Assembly (NCBI GenBank): GCA_947502265.1
Contig: CANMZB010000011.1
Location: 85,068 to 149,067, forward strand
Length of the DNA: 64,000 nucleotides
Direction: 5' to 3'
Source: an uncultured Sulfitobacter sp.
GTDB lineage: Bacteria > Pseudomonadota > Alphaproteobacteria > Rhodobacterales > Rhodobacteraceae
The notes beneath the pieces were generated by a model. The model was not told the origin of the DNA. It did not search any database and was given only the letters and a program-made list of their open reading frames with translations. The first letter of the stretch is position 1, and every line of letters begins with the position of its first letter. A program made the translations under genes and the position numbers. Shown here in pieces: positions 34,893 through 46,212 of this stretch.

Positions 34893-35806
34893 CGGCGTAA
34901 GACCCGGCGCAGCGCGTCGTATTGGGTCAAACCGACGCCCAGTAGGATCAGAGCCAACGCCATAAGCAGCGCGCCTGGCAATGGTTCGTCCAGAATCAGC
35001 GCGCCCAGTATCACCGACCAGACCGGCACCTGATAATTGACCAATGACATGAACACCGGTCCGGCGCTGCGCACGACCAGCACACGCAGGAAATTCGCAG
35101 CCGCCGTCGGCACCACGCCAAGAAACACCATCGCCGCCAGTATTTCTGCCGCGGGCAGGGGCGGGGGCCCCTCAATCGTCCAAGCCAGCGGCACCGTCAA
35201 AACCGCGCCAACGAGCAGAAACACTGTTGAAAGCCCGATGGGATCTGCCGCAGGCAGGCGGCGCAACATGATGGATCCGACAGCATAGCAGGTTGCCGCC
35301 CCGATGCAGGCCAGCCGCCCCGGAATTTCCATCGCGGTGCCGGTCTGTTCAAACGCTTGACCCCCGATCAGCACGGCAACCCCGATAAACCCGATCCCGA
35401 AGCCGATGGTTTTGCGCAAGGTCATCTGCTCTCCGGGGATGGTGAAATGCGCAATCGGCAGCACCACAAGGGCAACCGACGCCATGGTCACACCCGCAAA
35501 GCCGGAGCTGACATGTTGCTGGCCCCAGCACAGCAGCGAGAACGGCAAGGTCGAACTGAGCGCGCCGATGAGGAACACATCACGTTTTTCGGAGCGCGAC
35601 GGGGGGGATTTAAAAAGCTTGAACCCCAGCGCCGCCCAGATGCCAGCCATGATAATGGCGGCAAAGCCGACACGCGAAGCGGCAAGCCAGAAAGGCGGCA
35701 TCCCGCTCAGCGCGACTTCGGTCACCATAAACGTGCCGCCCCAAGTGATCCCGAGGGTCGCGATCATCAGCCAGCTTGCCGACGTTATGCGGGGGGCGTC
35801 TGTCAT
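34889..35806 (-). CDS. EamA/DMT-family transporter
   Basis: 305 residues from the ATG at 35806, with ten predicted helices in two EamA repeats (ITWGGTFMVTEVALSGMPPF at the start; a second half from about residue 150). Its stop (TAA) shares TTAG with the folP stop at 34889-34892, a tail-to-tail overlap. Substrate unknown; members of the family export metabolites or amino acids. Confidence 0.88.
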   Translation of the reverse strand: MTDAPRITSASWLMIATLGITWGGTFMVTEVALSGMPPFWLAASRVGFAAIIMAGIWAALGFKLFKSPPSRSEKRDVFLIGALSSTLPFSLLCWGQQHVSSGFAGVTMASVALVVLPIAHFTIPGEQMTLRKTIGFGIGFIGVAVLIGGQAFEQTGTAMEIPGRLACIGAATCYAVGSIMLRRLPAADPIGLSTVFLLVGAVLTVPLAWTIEGPPPLPAAEILAAMVFLGVVPTAAANFLRVLVVRSAGPVFMSLVNYQVPVWSVILGALILDEPLPGALLMALALILLGVGLTQYDALRRVLRR

Positions 35807-35920
35807 AAGCCGAGATAGAAGCAAATCGTCGCGCGCGGCAAGTGTCTTGCGTGGGGATGGTGTTACTGAGCGTGGGGTGCATCGTCGTGTGGCTCACCTG
35901 CCGATGAACCGGAGAGAAGA

Positions 35921-35944
35921 GGCCCGGGCGCATTTACCCGGGCC
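35921..35944 (-). terminator. Terminator after ilvC
   Basis: GGCCCGGG (35921-35928) pairs with CCCGGGCC (35937-35944); on the minus strand it lies 7 nt after the ilvC stop and is followed by TCTTCTC. Confidence 0.75.
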
Positions 35945-35951
35945 AATCGTT

Positions 35952-37055
<1,104 letters not shown>

Positions 37056-37109
37056 TTATTGACTGAATGAAGATGGTAATGCGTGATATGTGCCAAATAT
37101 GGAAAAATC

Positions 37110-37565
37110 ATGCTTGATGATGTGGACAGACGGCTTTTACGCTATTGGCAGGCCGAACCAAGCCTGAGCCAGGGCGAGTTGGCGATGCGCGCGGGAATGA
37201 CGGCGGGGCGGGTGACGCGGCGGATTGCGCGGCTGCAAGAACTGGGTGTGGTCAAGGGCGTTGGTGCCGTCATTGATTGGGCGGCGCTCGGTTATGCCTT
37301 CGAAGTGTCGTTGCGGGTGACGCTGGACAAGACGCAGGGCAACGCCTTTGACGCCTTTATGGTCGAAGCGCGCAAGGTGCCCGAGGTGGTCGAATTGCAG
37401 ACATTTCTCGGCCGTGTGGATGTGCGCCTGTCGATCATCGCGCGTGACATGGGGCACTACCAACAGATTTACCGCAGCCGGATTCTGCCGCTGCCGCATA
37501 TCGCTGACATCGAAGCGTTGATGCAGGTGGCGCGGATCAAGGACGTACAAGAGTTGCCGTTATGA
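37110..37565 (+). CDS. Lrp/AsnC-family regulator 1
   Basis: 151 residues from the ATG at 37110; an upstream GTG at 37083 is possible. N-terminal HTH (LDDVDRRLLRYW, then SQGELAMRAGMTAGRVTRRI) and a C-terminal RAM ligand domain (FDAFMVEARKVPEVVELQTF). It lies opposite ilvC, 135 nt from its start, and overlaps the next regulator by ATGA, so the two are co-translated. The ligand is unknown; amino acid sensing is the family pattern. Confidence 0.9.
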   Translation: MLDDVDRRLLRYWQAEPSLSQGELAMRAGMTAGRVTRRIARLQELGVVKGVGAVIDWAALGYAFEVSLRVTLDKTQGNAFDAFMVEARKVPEVVELQTFLGRVDVRLSIIARDMGHYQQIYRSRILPLPHIADIEALMQVARIKDVQELPL

Positions 37566-38038
37566 TCGCGCTTGACGACATCGACCGCCAATTGCTGCGC
37601 AGTCTCATGCGCGACGGCACCCAAAGCGCGGGGGCCATGGGCCGTCATCTGGGCCTGAGCCAGCCCGCAACATGGCGGCGCATCCGGCGGTTGGAGGATG
37701 CGGGCGTGATCAAGGGGCGGCGTTTGCGGCTGGATGCGCAAATGTTGGGGTTTGGCGTTACCGTCTTTCTGGGGGTCAAGCTGGCCACCAAAGGCCGCGT
37801 GTCGCTTGAGGATTTCGAGCGCGCGGTGACTGCGATCCCTGAAGTTCAGACGGTCGAACATGTGTTGGGGCGGTATGATTACCGCTTGCGCGTGGTGGCG
37901 CGCGATTTGCCTGATTTCGAAAGGGTGCTGCGGCGACGGATTATGACGCTGCCGGGGGCGGGGGAGGTGGAGGCCAATGTTTTGCTGAGCGAAGAGCGGC
38001 TGGACGGGCCGTTGCAAGAGCCGTTCGCCGGGATTTGA
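37562..38038 (+). CDS. Lrp/AsnC-family regulator 2
   Basis: 158 residues with the same layout as its neighbour: HTH (LDDIDRQLLRSLMRDGTQSA, SQPATWRRIRRLEDAG) and RAM domain (FERAVTAIPEVQTVEHVLGR). The ATG at 37562 overlaps the stop of regulator 1. Lrp proteins work as dimers or octamers, so a mixed oligomer of the two is possible. The class V aminotransferase gene follows 79 nt downstream. Confidence 0.9.
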   Translation: MIALDDIDRQLLRSLMRDGTQSAGAMGRHLGLSQPATWRRIRRLEDAGVIKGRRLRLDAQMLGFGVTVFLGVKLATKGRVSLEDFERAVTAIPEVQTVEHVLGRYDYRLRVVARDLPDFERVLRRRIMTLPGAGEVEANVLLSEERLDGPLQEPFAGI

Positions 38039-38117
38039 CGCGGGGGCGAAATAGTCTTTGCCAAGGCCGGTCACGCTTTCTATGCACGGGGGGATACTTT
38101 GGAAAAGGACACGCGAT

Positions 38118-39242
38118 ATGGCATTGCTCGATACAGTTGACCCTACAGGGCTTGAAGAATTCTCGGTCGTGTTCACCGACCGCTCGCTCAACTCCATGAG
38201 CAAGACATTCCAGCAGGTGATGCGCGACATCCACGTGATGCTCTGCGAGGTGTATCACGCCGATGCGGTGGCGATTGTACCAGGCGGTGGCAGCTATGCG
38301 ATGGAAGCTGTCGCGCGCCAGTTTGCCCGCGATGAGGATGTCGTTGTGGTGCGCAACGGCTGGTTTTCCTATCGCTGGAGCCAGATCATCGAGACCGGCG
38401 GGCTGACCGCCAACGCGACGGTGATCAAGGCGCGCCCGCAGGGCAACACGATGCCCGCCCCCTACGCACCCGCGCCCATCGAAGAAGTTGTCGAGACGAT
38501 CCGCACGCAAAAGCCCGCAGTTGTCTTTGCGCCGCACGTCGAAACGGCCGCCGGTGTGATTCTGCCCGATACCTATATCAAGGCGATGGCCGAGGCGGCG
38601 CATGAGGTAGGGGCGTTGATGGTTCTCGATTGCATTGCCTCCGGTTGTGCATGGGTGAATATGCGCGCGCTAGGCGTCGATGTGTTGATTTCTGCGCCGC
38701 AAAAAGGGTGGAGCGCGTCGCCCTGCGCCGGTCTGGTGATGATGTCGCAACGTGCCGAAGCGCGCCTGGCCGAGACACAGTCAGACAGCTTTTCCCTCGA
38801 TCTGGGGAAATGGCGCAGCATCATGAAGGCGTACCTTGACGGTGGTCACGCCTATCACGCCACGATGCCAACAGACGCGTTGCGCGAATTCCGCAACACG
38901 ATGAAAGAAACAAAACACTATGGTTTCGACCGCCTGAAAGAAGCGCAATGGCGCTTGGGCGACGGGGTGCGCATGATGATGGTGGACAAGGGCGTCGTTT
39001 CGGTTGCCGCCGAAGGCTACGGCGCGCCGGGCGTTGTGGTGTCCTATACCGATGATCCGGACGTGAAATCGGGCAAGGCGTTTCTGGAAAAGGGGATGCA
39101 GATCGCGGCAGGCGTGCCGTTGCAAGTGGACGAGCCCGAGGGGTTTTCCACGTTCCGGCTGGGGCTTTTCGGTCTTGACAAACTTTATGATACCGACGCC
39201 ACTTTGGCGCGACTGAAAGACGTGGTGGATCAGGTTTTATAA
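38118..39242 (+). CDS. Class V PLP-dependent aminotransferase
   Basis: 374 residues from the ATG at 38118 (AAAAGGA 9 nt upstream). Belongs to the alanine-glyoxylate/serine-pyruvate aminotransferase group: PGGGSYAMEAVARQFA (about 57), MVLDCIASG (about 168) and the PLP-Lys motif ISAPQKGWSASP (about 196). Substrates cannot be fixed from sequence. The two Lrp-type regulators just upstream, on the same strand, may control it. Confidence 0.88.
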   Translation: MALLDTVDPTGLEEFSVVFTDRSLNSMSKTFQQVMRDIHVMLCEVYHADAVAIVPGGGSYAMEAVARQFARDEDVVVVRNGWFSYRWSQIIETGGLTANATVIKARPQGNTMPAPYAPAPIEEVVETIRTQKPAVVFAPHVETAAGVILPDTYIKAMAEAAHEVGALMVLDCIASGCAWVNMRALGVDVLISAPQKGWSASPCAGLVMMSQRAEARLAETQSDSFSLDLGKWRSIMKAYLDGGHAYHATMPTDALREFRNTMKETKHYGFDRLKEAQWRLGDGVRMMMVDKGVVSVAAEGYGAPGVVVSYTDDPDVKSGKAFLEKGMQIAAGVPLQVDEPEGFSTFRLGLFGLDKLYDTDATLARLKDVVDQVL

Positions 39243-39361
39243 GCCCACATCTGCGTAATTTGTGATGGCTGGTGCTGGCATATTGCACCGTGTGCTTTTG
39301 CGCTTTCGGTATCGCGGGCTGTCATGTGATGAAGCCTGAGTTCTGATACCTGGGTGGATAA

Positions 39362-39393
39362 GGCCCGCACAGAGAAATCTGCGCGGGCTTTTT
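39362..39393 (+). terminator. Terminator after the aminotransferase
   Basis: GCCCGC (39363-39368) with GCGGGC (39383-39388), extended by CAGA/TCTG around GAAA, then TTTTT. It lies between convergent genes. Confidence 0.88.
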
Positions 39394-39396
39394 CAT

Positions 39397-40773
39397 TCAG
39401 GTGAGCGCGTCGAGGATGCGCGCCCATGACCGGATGCCTTTGTGAAAGCTCTCCATGTCGTATTTTTCGTTGGGAGAGTGGATTTGGTCGTCGTCCTTGC
39501 CAAAGCCGATCAGCATCGGCGGTGTATCGAGGATATTGGCGAAATGTCCCGCAATCGGGATGGAGCCGCCGCAACCGATATAGGCGGCCGGCACCTGCCA
39601 TTCATCGGTGAGCGCCTTCAGCGCAGCGGCAAAGGCCGGATCATCGGTCGGGGTGGCGGACGCCTGACTTGCACCGTGGCTTTGCCATTCGATGCTGCAA
39701 TCTTGGGGCAGCATGTCTTCGACCATCTTGCGAAAGCTTTCGCGAATCGCCAACGGATCCTGATTGCCCACCAGACGAAAGGAGATCTTGGCGCTGGCCT
39801 GCGACGGCAGCACGGTTTTGAAGCCGTCCCCCTGATAGCCACCCCAGATGCCGTTTACGTCGCAAGTGGGCCGCGACCAGATCATCTCAAGCGGGGTGCG
39901 GTCCTGCTCTCCGGCAGGCTTTGACAGGCCGACTTCGCCGAGGAACGACGCATGATCAAATGACAGCCCTTGCCATTGTGCCTCCAGTTCATCCGAGAGT
40001 TCCGGCACACCGTCATAGAAGCCCGGCACGGTGATGCGGCCGTTCTCGTCATGCAAAGACGCTATAACTTGCGAAAGTACGCGCACAGGGTTGATGGAAA
40101 TCCCCCCGAACATGCCCGAGTGCAGGTCTTTGGCGGGGCCGGTGATGGTCAGCTCTTCGCCCAGAAGGCCGCGCAGCATGGTCACGATGGAGGGTGTGCG
40201 GCTTTCGAACATGCCGGTGTCGCAGATCATCGCGAAATCGGCGCGCAGCTCGTCAGCATTTTCTTTCATGAACGGCACCAGCGAAGGCGAGCCTGATTCC
40301 TCTTCGCCCTCGAAGAAGAAGGTGATGCGGCAGGGCCAGTCACCTTCCACCTCTTTCCATGCGCGCAGCGCTTCCATGAATGTCATTAACTGGCCCTTGT
40401 CGTCTGCTGCCCCGCGCCCGCGAATGACCGCGCCTTTATCGGTTTCCTCGATTGCCGGATCAAACGGATCGCGCGCCCAAAGATTTAGCGGATCAACCGG
40501 TTGTACATCGTAGTGACCGTAAAACAGGATATGGGGCTTGCCGTCTTTGGGTCCCGCATGGCCCACAACCATCGGATGCCCCGGCGTGGGGCGTTTTTGT
40601 GCATCTACGCCAAGGCTTTGTAGGTCGTTTATCAACCAGTCGGCGGCTTCCTGACAATCCTGTTTGAAGGCGGGATCGGTTGAAATGGATTTGATCCGCA
40701 ACAGATCAAGCAGCCGCTCTGTGGCGGCGGGCAGATCATCGTCAATACGGGCAAGTACGGCGTCTAGCGACAT
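39397..40773 (-). CDS. M20-family metallopeptidase (dipeptidase type)
   Basis: 458 residues from the ATG at 40773 (AGGAG upstream). Two-zinc peptidase with FYGHYDVQPVDP (metal His/Asp, about 85), GRGAADDKGQ (about 117), the general base pair FEGEEESGSPS (about 152) and a C-terminal IPIAGHF metal site. Related enzymes are dipeptidases or acylases; the substrate is not known. Structured repeat copy 3 sits 86-188 nt upstream of its start. Confidence 0.9.
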   Translation of the reverse strand: MSLDAVLARIDDDLPAATERLLDLLRIKSISTDPAFKQDCQEAADWLINDLQSLGVDAQKRPTPGHPMVVGHAGPKDGKPHILFYGHYDVQPVDPLNLWARDPFDPAIEETDKGAVIRGRGAADDKGQLMTFMEALRAWKEVEGDWPCRITFFFEGEEESGSPSLVPFMKENADELRADFAMICDTGMFESRTPSIVTMLRGLLGEELTITGPAKDLHSGMFGGISINPVRVLSQVIASLHDENGRITVPGFYDGVPELSDELEAQWQGLSFDHASFLGEVGLSKPAGEQDRTPLEMIWSRPTCDVNGIWGGYQGDGFKTVLPSQASAKISFRLVGNQDPLAIRESFRKMVEDMLPQDCSIEWQSHGASQASATPTDDPAFAAALKALTDEWQVPAAYIGCGGSIPIAGHFANILDTPPMLIGFGKDDDQIHSPNEKYDMESFHKGIRSWARILDALT

Positions 40774-40858
40774 GGGAAAGCTCCTGATTGTTGTATTTGG
40801 CGCGACCCTAACAGGCGGCGCTGCCGTGTCCAGACAGCCGCGCGGATGTGCATCACCA

Positions 40859-40961
40859 GAGCGCCCCGACTTAAACTTGAAACACCAACACCCTGCCACG
40901 CCTTTGGCGCTCTCGCGGCACTGGCGACAAGAGATACCTCAGATCAAAGGCGGGGCGTTTC
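40859..40961 (-). repeat. Structured dispersed repeat, copy 3
   Basis: Reverse-orientation copy of the element at 7744-7842 and 52148-52257. Read on the minus strand it has the block CTGAGGTATCTCTTGTC (one change from the others), inner stem GCCAGTGCC/GGCGTGGC and loop core CGAGAGCGCCAAA. It also holds an extra ~16-nt piece, GGGTGTTGGTGTTTC, which matches the right inner arm of copy 2, so it looks like a longer or intermediate form. The outer arms (CGCCCCG with CGGGGCG) are less perfect. It lies in the 402-bp gap between the M20 peptidase and hemA; nothing else is seen there. Confidence 0.85.
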
Positions 40962-41175
40962 AGAGCCGTCAGTCGGGTGATTTCAAGCCGTGCAGCGGCA
41001 AGCAGATGAGATATTCCAGTAAATAAATAGCACGCAAACCCAATCGGGCGTGATGCTGCGACAAAGCGCGCCAGAATCCGGCATTGAAGGTCGCAGCCTT
41101 AATCTGTATTAGTTCTAGGAAAATGAATATGTGGGATTGTCGCCATGCTGTCCCCTTCGCGAGACGGAGATGCGG

Positions 41176-42399
41176 ATGACCTATTCGGAAAAACTCGATC
41201 AGGCGATCGAACGGCTGCATGACGAAGGCCGCTACCGGACTTTCATCGACATCGAACGCCGCAATGGCAATTTTCCGCATGCGGTCTGGACCAAGCCGGA
41301 CGGCAGCGAGCAAGATATCACTGTCTGGTGCGGGAATGATTATCTGGGCATGGGCCAGAACAAGGCCGTCCTTGAGGCGATGCACGAGGCGATTGATGCC
41401 ACTGGTGCCGGCTCCGGCGGGACGCGCAATATTTCCGGCACAACCGTGTATCACAAACAGCTTGAAGCCGAGTTGGCCGATTTGCATGGCAAGGAATCCG
41501 CTTTGCTGTTTACCTCTGCCTACATTGCCAATGACGCGACGCTTAGCACCCTGCCCAAACTTTTCCCCGGTCTGATCATTTATTCCGATTCGCTTAACCA
41601 CGCGTCGATGATCGAAGGGGTTCGTCGCAATGGCGGGGCCAAGCGGATTTTCCGGCACAATGATCTGGCCCACCTGCGCGAACTGCTCGCGGCGGATGAT
41701 GCGGACGCGCCCAAACTGATTGCGTTTGAATCGATTTATTCCATGGACGGCGATTTCGCCCCGATCGAGGAAATATGCGATCTGGCGGATGAATTCGGCG
41801 CGCTGACCTACATTGATGAAGTGCACGCCGTGGGCATGTACGGCCCGCGCGGGGCAGGGGTGGCGGAACGTGACCGCCTGATGCACCGCCTCGACATTAT
41901 CAACGGTACGCTGGCAAAGGCTTACGGCGTCATGGGCGGCTATATCGCGGCATCGGCAAAGATGTGCGATGCGATCCGCTCCTATGCACCCGGTTTCATC
42001 TTTACCACCTCGTTGCCGCCCGCAGTGGCCGCAGGCGCTGCGGCGTCCGTGGCCTTTCTCAAACGCGCGCCGGAACTGCGCCAGAAGCATCAGGAACAGG
42101 CGGCAGCGCTCAAGCTGCGGCTGAAGGGGCTGGGGCTCCCTGTCATTGATCACGGCAGCCATATCGTGCCTGTGATCGTCGGCAATCCGGTACATACCAA
42201 GCTGCTGTCTGACATGTTGCTGGAAGAATTCGGCATCTACGTTCAGCCCATCAATTTCCCGACTGTGCCGCGCGGAACCGAGCGTTTGCGCTTTACCCCT
42301 TCGCCGGTACATGGGCCACGGGAGATGGATGCACTGGTTAACGCGATGGACGGTCTCTGGGCGCATTGTGCGCTGAATCGTGCCGAACAGGCAGGCTGA
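41176..42399 (+). CDS. hemA: 5-aminolevulinate synthase
   Basis: Condenses glycine and succinyl-CoA to 5-aminolevulinate, the Shemin route to tetrapyrroles used by alphaproteobacteria. The 407 residues from the ATG at 41176 (CGGAG upstream) equal Rhodobacter HemA in length; [54 protein letters not shown] and the PLP-Lys motif [11 protein letters not shown] are present. An ATG at 41170 adds two residues. A haem-regulatory CP motif is not evident near the start. Confidence 0.97.
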   Translation: MTYSEKLDQAIERLHDEGRYRTFIDIERRNGNFPHAVWTKPDGSEQDITVWCGNDYLGMGQNKAVLEAMHEAIDATGAGSGGTRNISGTTVYHKQLEAELADLHGKESALLFTSAYIANDATLSTLPKLFPGLIIYSDSLNHASMIEGVRRNGGAKRIFRHNDLAHLRELLAADDADAPKLIAFESIYSMDGDFAPIEEICDLADEFGALTYIDEVHAVGMYGPRGAGVAERDRLMHRLDIINGTLAKAYGVMGGYIAASAKMCDAIRSYAPGFIFTTSLPPAVAAGAAASVAFLKRAPELRQKHQEQAAALKLRLKGLGLPVIDHGSHIVPVIVGNPVHTKLLSDMLLEEFGIYVQPINFPTVPRGTERLRFTPSPVHGPREMDALVNAMDGLWAHCALNRAEQAG

Positions 42400-42520
42400 G
42401 TTTACGATATCTCGCATAAGTATTTGCGTTATGTTACCGTTCCTCTAACAAGAACCCACGACGAATCATTATGTGGTGCGTCGAAGGGTAGTCAGGCACT
42501 AAAGAGACTGGGGCATAAGT

Positions 42521-43786
42521 ATGATCGGGCGTTGGGCCTCTAAAAGCGCTGAAGACGTTCCCGTTGAGCCGACAGGCTTTGATGCTTATGAATTGCGCTT
42601 GGGTGACCTGATGCGCGGAGAGCGGGCTACGCTCGGTAAATCCCTGCTTGATGTACAGCGCGAACTCAGGATCAAAGCTGCCTATATCGCAGCAATCGAA
42701 AACGCCGACCCCGATGCCTTCGACACCCCCGGTTTTATTGCGGGCTATGTGCGGTCCTACGCGCGCTATCTCGGCATGGACTCCGACAAGGCGTTCAAGG
42801 CATTCTGCGCCGAAAGCGGCTTTTCCGTGGCGCACGGGATGTCTGCTGAAGCCTCCGTTGTCAAAAAACCTTCGCGCGAGGAACGTCTTTCACGTCATCC
42901 CGATGCGGATATTTTTTCACGTCCGGCCCTGCCTTTTGCGCCCGGCGGCGACAGCTTCCTGTCGCGGATCGAGCCGAGCGCGATCGGGTCGACATTGGTG
43001 TTGGTCGCGCTTATCGGCGCGATAGGTTTTGGCGGCTGGACGGTTCTTAAAGAGGTGCAGCGCGTGCAGGTGTCACCGGTGGACCAAACGCCGGTTGTGC
43101 TCTCCGATCTTGATCCGTTGCAAGCCTCCGGTTCTGGTGGCCAGGGCCTGCCAGGCGATATCGCGGCCCCTGCCACTCTTGACGATACGCCGCGTGTTGA
43201 AGCGCTGGACCGGTTGTACCGCCCGGCCGCACTGGATGTGCCTGTGCTTGTGGCGCGCGATGCTCCGATTGCGACACTTGATCCGCGCGCAGGCGGTGTT
43301 TTCTTTAATGCGCCCACGGTGGTACGCGTTGCCGAGGCCGATATATCCACCGCCGTTGACGGCGCTTTGCAAGAGGCGCTCAAGACGTCCGTCACGCCAA
43401 CCGGGCTGAGCGTGCCGCAGGTTGTTGAAGGCCCCGCACCGGCCCTTCAGGTCGTTGCAACCGGCGAGACATGGGTGCGCATTACGGCGGCCGATGGCAC
43501 CAACCTGTACGAAAAAGTCATGAAAAAGGGCGACACTTTCGATGTGCCGGCTCTTGAAGACGCGCCTGTCCTGCGCACAGGACAAAGCGGCGCTGTTTAT
43601 TTCGTGATGAACGGCGAATACTATGGCCCTGTTGGCGGGCGCGGCAGTGTTACGTCCAACGTGCCGCTGCAACAACAGGCACTGGCCGAGCTGTATCAGC
43701 CCGCTATGCCCGGTCAGGACAGCGCGCTTGAGACGATGGTCGCCGAGTTGCGCGCGAGCGCTCCCCAGGTGGGCGCCAATCAATAA
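42521..43786 (+). CDS. RodZ-like helix-turn-helix membrane protein
   Basis: 421 residues: an N-terminal HTH_25 domain (about 25-95, LGDLMRGERATLGKSLLDVQ, YIAAIENADPDAFDTPGFIA), a cytoplasmic linker, a single transmembrane helix (about 147-170), an extended periplasmic region, and a C-terminal DUF4115 domain (about 310-385). This is the RodZ cytoskeletal adaptor layout that links MreB to the wall machinery. Its position just before ispG matches many Proteobacteria. Confidence 0.9.
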   Translation: MIGRWASKSAEDVPVEPTGFDAYELRLGDLMRGERATLGKSLLDVQRELRIKAAYIAAIENADPDAFDTPGFIAGYVRSYARYLGMDSDKAFKAFCAESGFSVAHGMSAEASVVKKPSREERLSRHPDADIFSRPALPFAPGGDSFLSRIEPSAIGSTLVLVALIGAIGFGGWTVLKEVQRVQVSPVDQTPVVLSDLDPLQASGSGGQGLPGDIAAPATLDDTPRVEALDRLYRPAALDVPVLVARDAPIATLDPRAGGVFFNAPTVVRVAEADISTAVDGALQEALKTSVTPTGLSVPQVVEGPAPALQVVATGETWVRITAADGTNLYEKVMKKGDTFDVPALEDAPVLRTGQSGAVYFVMNGEYYGPVGGRGSVTSNVPLQQQALAELYQPAMPGQDSALETMVAELRASAPQVGANQ

Positions 43787-43887
43787 CCGTTCCGGCGCGT
43801 CATTCCGCCGGAAATTCCAGCTTACCATTGCAGCACAGCAGACCGTTGACTAGGTAGGTGGAAACGTACCTGTCCAGCGAGGTTGAC

Positions 43888-45009
43888 ATGTCGCTCAATC
43901 ATATCCGTCCTTGGCGTAACATCGAACGGCGCAAATCGCGCCAGATCATGGTGGGCAACGTGCCCGTGGGTGGTGACGCCCCGATCACCGTGCAAACGAT
44001 GACCAACACGCTCACCACCGACGTCAAGGCGACGATCACGCAGATTCAGGCCGCCGCTGATGCGGGTGTCGACATCGTGCGCGTGTCGGTGCCGGACGAG
44101 GCGAGTTCACACGCGCTGAAAGAAATTGTGCGCGAAAGCCCTGTGCCAATCGTCGCGGACATTCATTTCCACTATAAACGCGGGATCGAGGCGGCCGAAG
44201 CCGGGGCTGCGTGTCTGCGGATCAACCCCGGCAACATAGGGGATGCAACGCGCGTGAAAGAGGTCATCAAAGCCGCGCGTGACCATAACTGTTCCATCAG
44301 GATCGGCGTTAACGCCGGATCGCTGGAGCGTGAGTTGCTGGAGAAATACGGCGAACCCTGCCCTGATGCGATGGTCGAAAGCGGGCTTAACCATATCAAG
44401 ATCTTGCAGGACAATGATTTTCACGAGTTCAAGATCAGCTGCAAAGCGTCTGACGTGTTCATGGCGGCGGCGGCGTACCAGCAGCTTTCAGAACAGACGG
44501 ATGCGCCAATCCACCTTGGCATTACCGAGGCAGGCGGGCTGACCTCTGGCACGATAAAATCCGCGATCGGTATGGGAAACCTGCTGTGGATGGGCATCGG
44601 CGATACGATTCGTGTCTCGCTTTCTGCCGATCCGGTTGAGGAAGTAAAAGTCGGCTACGAGATACTGAAATCCCTTGGTCTGCGCCATCGCGGCGTCAAC
44701 ATCATCTCCTGCCCGTCCTGCGCGCGACAGGGTTTTGATGTGATCAAAACGGTGGAGACGCTTGAAAAACGGCTTGAGCATATCAAGACACCGATGAGCC
44801 TGTCGATCATCGGTTGTGTGGTCAACGGCCCCGGTGAAGCGTTGATGACCGACGTTGGTTTTACCGGTGGCGGTGCGGGATCGGGGATGGTGTATCTGGC
44901 CGGTGCGCAAAGCCACAAACTGAACAACGACCAGATGGTTGATCACATCGTCGAGCAGGTTGAAAAGCGCGCCGCGCAGATTGATGCGGAAGCGACCAAG
45001 GACGCCTAA
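43888..45009 (+). CDS. ispG: 4-hydroxy-3-methylbut-2-en-1-yl diphosphate synthase
   Basis: [4Fe-4S] enzyme making HMBPP in the MEP isoprenoid pathway. The ATG at 43888 (GAGG upstream) gives 373 residues; a GTG at 43858 would add ten. Cluster ligands are in SCPSCARQ and GCVVNGPGE, and the TIM-barrel block [16 protein letters not shown] and [11 protein letters not shown] are clear. Its stop shares CTAA with the convergent ubiquinone gene (45006-45009). Confidence 0.96.
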   Translation: MSLNHIRPWRNIERRKSRQIMVGNVPVGGDAPITVQTMTNTLTTDVKATITQIQAAADAGVDIVRVSVPDEASSHALKEIVRESPVPIVADIHFHYKRGIEAAEAGAACLRINPGNIGDATRVKEVIKAARDHNCSIRIGVNAGSLERELLEKYGEPCPDAMVESGLNHIKILQDNDFHEFKISCKASDVFMAAAAYQQLSEQTDAPIHLGITEAGGLTSGTIKSAIGMGNLLWMGIGDTIRVSLSADPVEEVKVGYEILKSLGLRHRGVNIISCPSCARQGFDVIKTVETLEKRLEHIKTPMSLSIIGCVVNGPGEALMTDVGFTGGGAGSGMVYLAGAQSHKLNNDQMVDHIVEQVEKRAAQIDAEATKDA

Positions 45010-46202
45010 CGCGCGCCAAGTCCCATCTGCATCAGCATCTTGCGCACGGACGGGGCGGCATACAGCGCGTTCAGGCCTGCGGCGCGTGCATCGCGCGCCA
45101 TGGTGCTGCTGGCCTGACTGGCGCGGTTCAGCAGATCAATCCCGTTCACCCGTAGCGTCACATCGCCATAGCGCGCCTTGTGATAGGCATCCAGCATCTG
45201 CTGATCACCCAAACCCTCGCGCCGCGCTTCGGCCAGATCCAGCAACGTTGCGATGTCGTTGAGCGACATGTTCAACCCCTGCGCGCCGATCGGCGGCATG
45301 ACATGGGCAGCTTCTGCAATCAGCGCCACGCGCTCTGCGCTAAGCCGTTCGGCGTGTTGCGTGATGATGGGCCAGCTTTGGCGTTTGCTGACAAGGGTGA
45401 GCGGCCCGAAATGATGGCAGGACCGGGCCGATGCGTCGGCCTCGAAGGTGGTCACGTCCATTTTGAGGCGCTCTTGAACGCGGCGGCCATCATCCATCCA
45501 CACAACCGCAGAGCATGGCTTCCCGTCGCGGTCGGGCAGGGGCACCAGCGTGAACGGACCGCCGGTGCGATGCACCTCGGTCGAGACATTCTCGTGCGGG
45601 ACCGGATGGGTTACCGCAAAAACCAGCGCTTTTTGGCCGTAGCGGCGTGTGCGCACACCGATGCCCGCGGCCTGCCGTGTAGGAGAGCCGCGCCCGTCCG
45701 CACCGATCACCAGCCGGGTGGTGATGCGGCTGCCATCGCTCAGGGAGACTTTGGCGCTGTCTGTGCGGGTGAAAAAATGTGTGGTGGCCACGCCGGGGCG
45801 GAAATCAACGGTATCCAATGCGCCAAGGCGCGTCGTCAACTCGCGGCTTAACAACCAGTTGGGGAAATTCCAGCCGAACGGCTGTTCGGAGATGTCTGAA
45901 GCGTCGAATTCGCGGATCACGCGGGGGGTGGCGTCTTCACCACCTGCGTCGATGATGCGCATGATTTGCAGCGCGGCGGCATGGGGCGCAAGCGCTTCCC
46001 ACAGTCCCGCGCGCTCCAGCACCGCGCGTGCCGGTTGTAACATCGCGGTAGAGCGCAGGTCGGCGCCCTCGGCGTCCGCGTCCGTCACCACGGGGGCCGG
46101 ATCGACGCATACCACCTGAAATCCGGCGCTGCCAAAGGCCGCCGCCGCCGTCAGACCGGCGATGCCGCCGCCAGAAATTACGATGTCGCAGCTGTCGGTC
46201 AT
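45006..46202 (-). CDS. UbiH/UbiF/COQ6-family FAD hydroxylase
   Basis: 398 residues from the ATG at 46202 (AAGGAA upstream). Flavoprotein monooxygenase for a ring hydroxylation of ubiquinone: N-terminal FAD motif [19 protein letters not shown], the middle [13 protein letters not shown] and the family signature [20 protein letters not shown] near residue 295. Which ring carbon it hydroxylates cannot be read from sequence, so no symbol is given. The HAD phosphatase gene is 10 nt upstream on the same strand. Confidence 0.92.
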   Translation of the reverse strand: MTDSCDIVISGGGIAGLTAAAAFGSAGFQVVCVDPAPVVTDADAEGADLRSTAMLQPARAVLERAGLWEALAPHAAALQIMRIIDAGGEDATPRVIREFDASDISEQPFGWNFPNWLLSRELTTRLGALDTVDFRPGVATTHFFTRTDSAKVSLSDGSRITTRLVIGADGRGSPTRQAAGIGVRTRRYGQKALVFAVTHPVPHENVSTEVHRTGGPFTLVPLPDRDGKPCSAVVWMDDGRRVQERLKMDVTTFEADASARSCHHFGPLTLVSKRQSWPIITQHAERLSAERVALIAEAAHVMPPIGAQGLNMSLNDIATLLDLAEARREGLGDQQMLDAYHKARYGDVTLRVNGIDLLNRASQASSTMARDARAAGLNALYAAPSVRKMLMQMGLGAR

Positions 46203-46212
46203 GTCTATTCCT

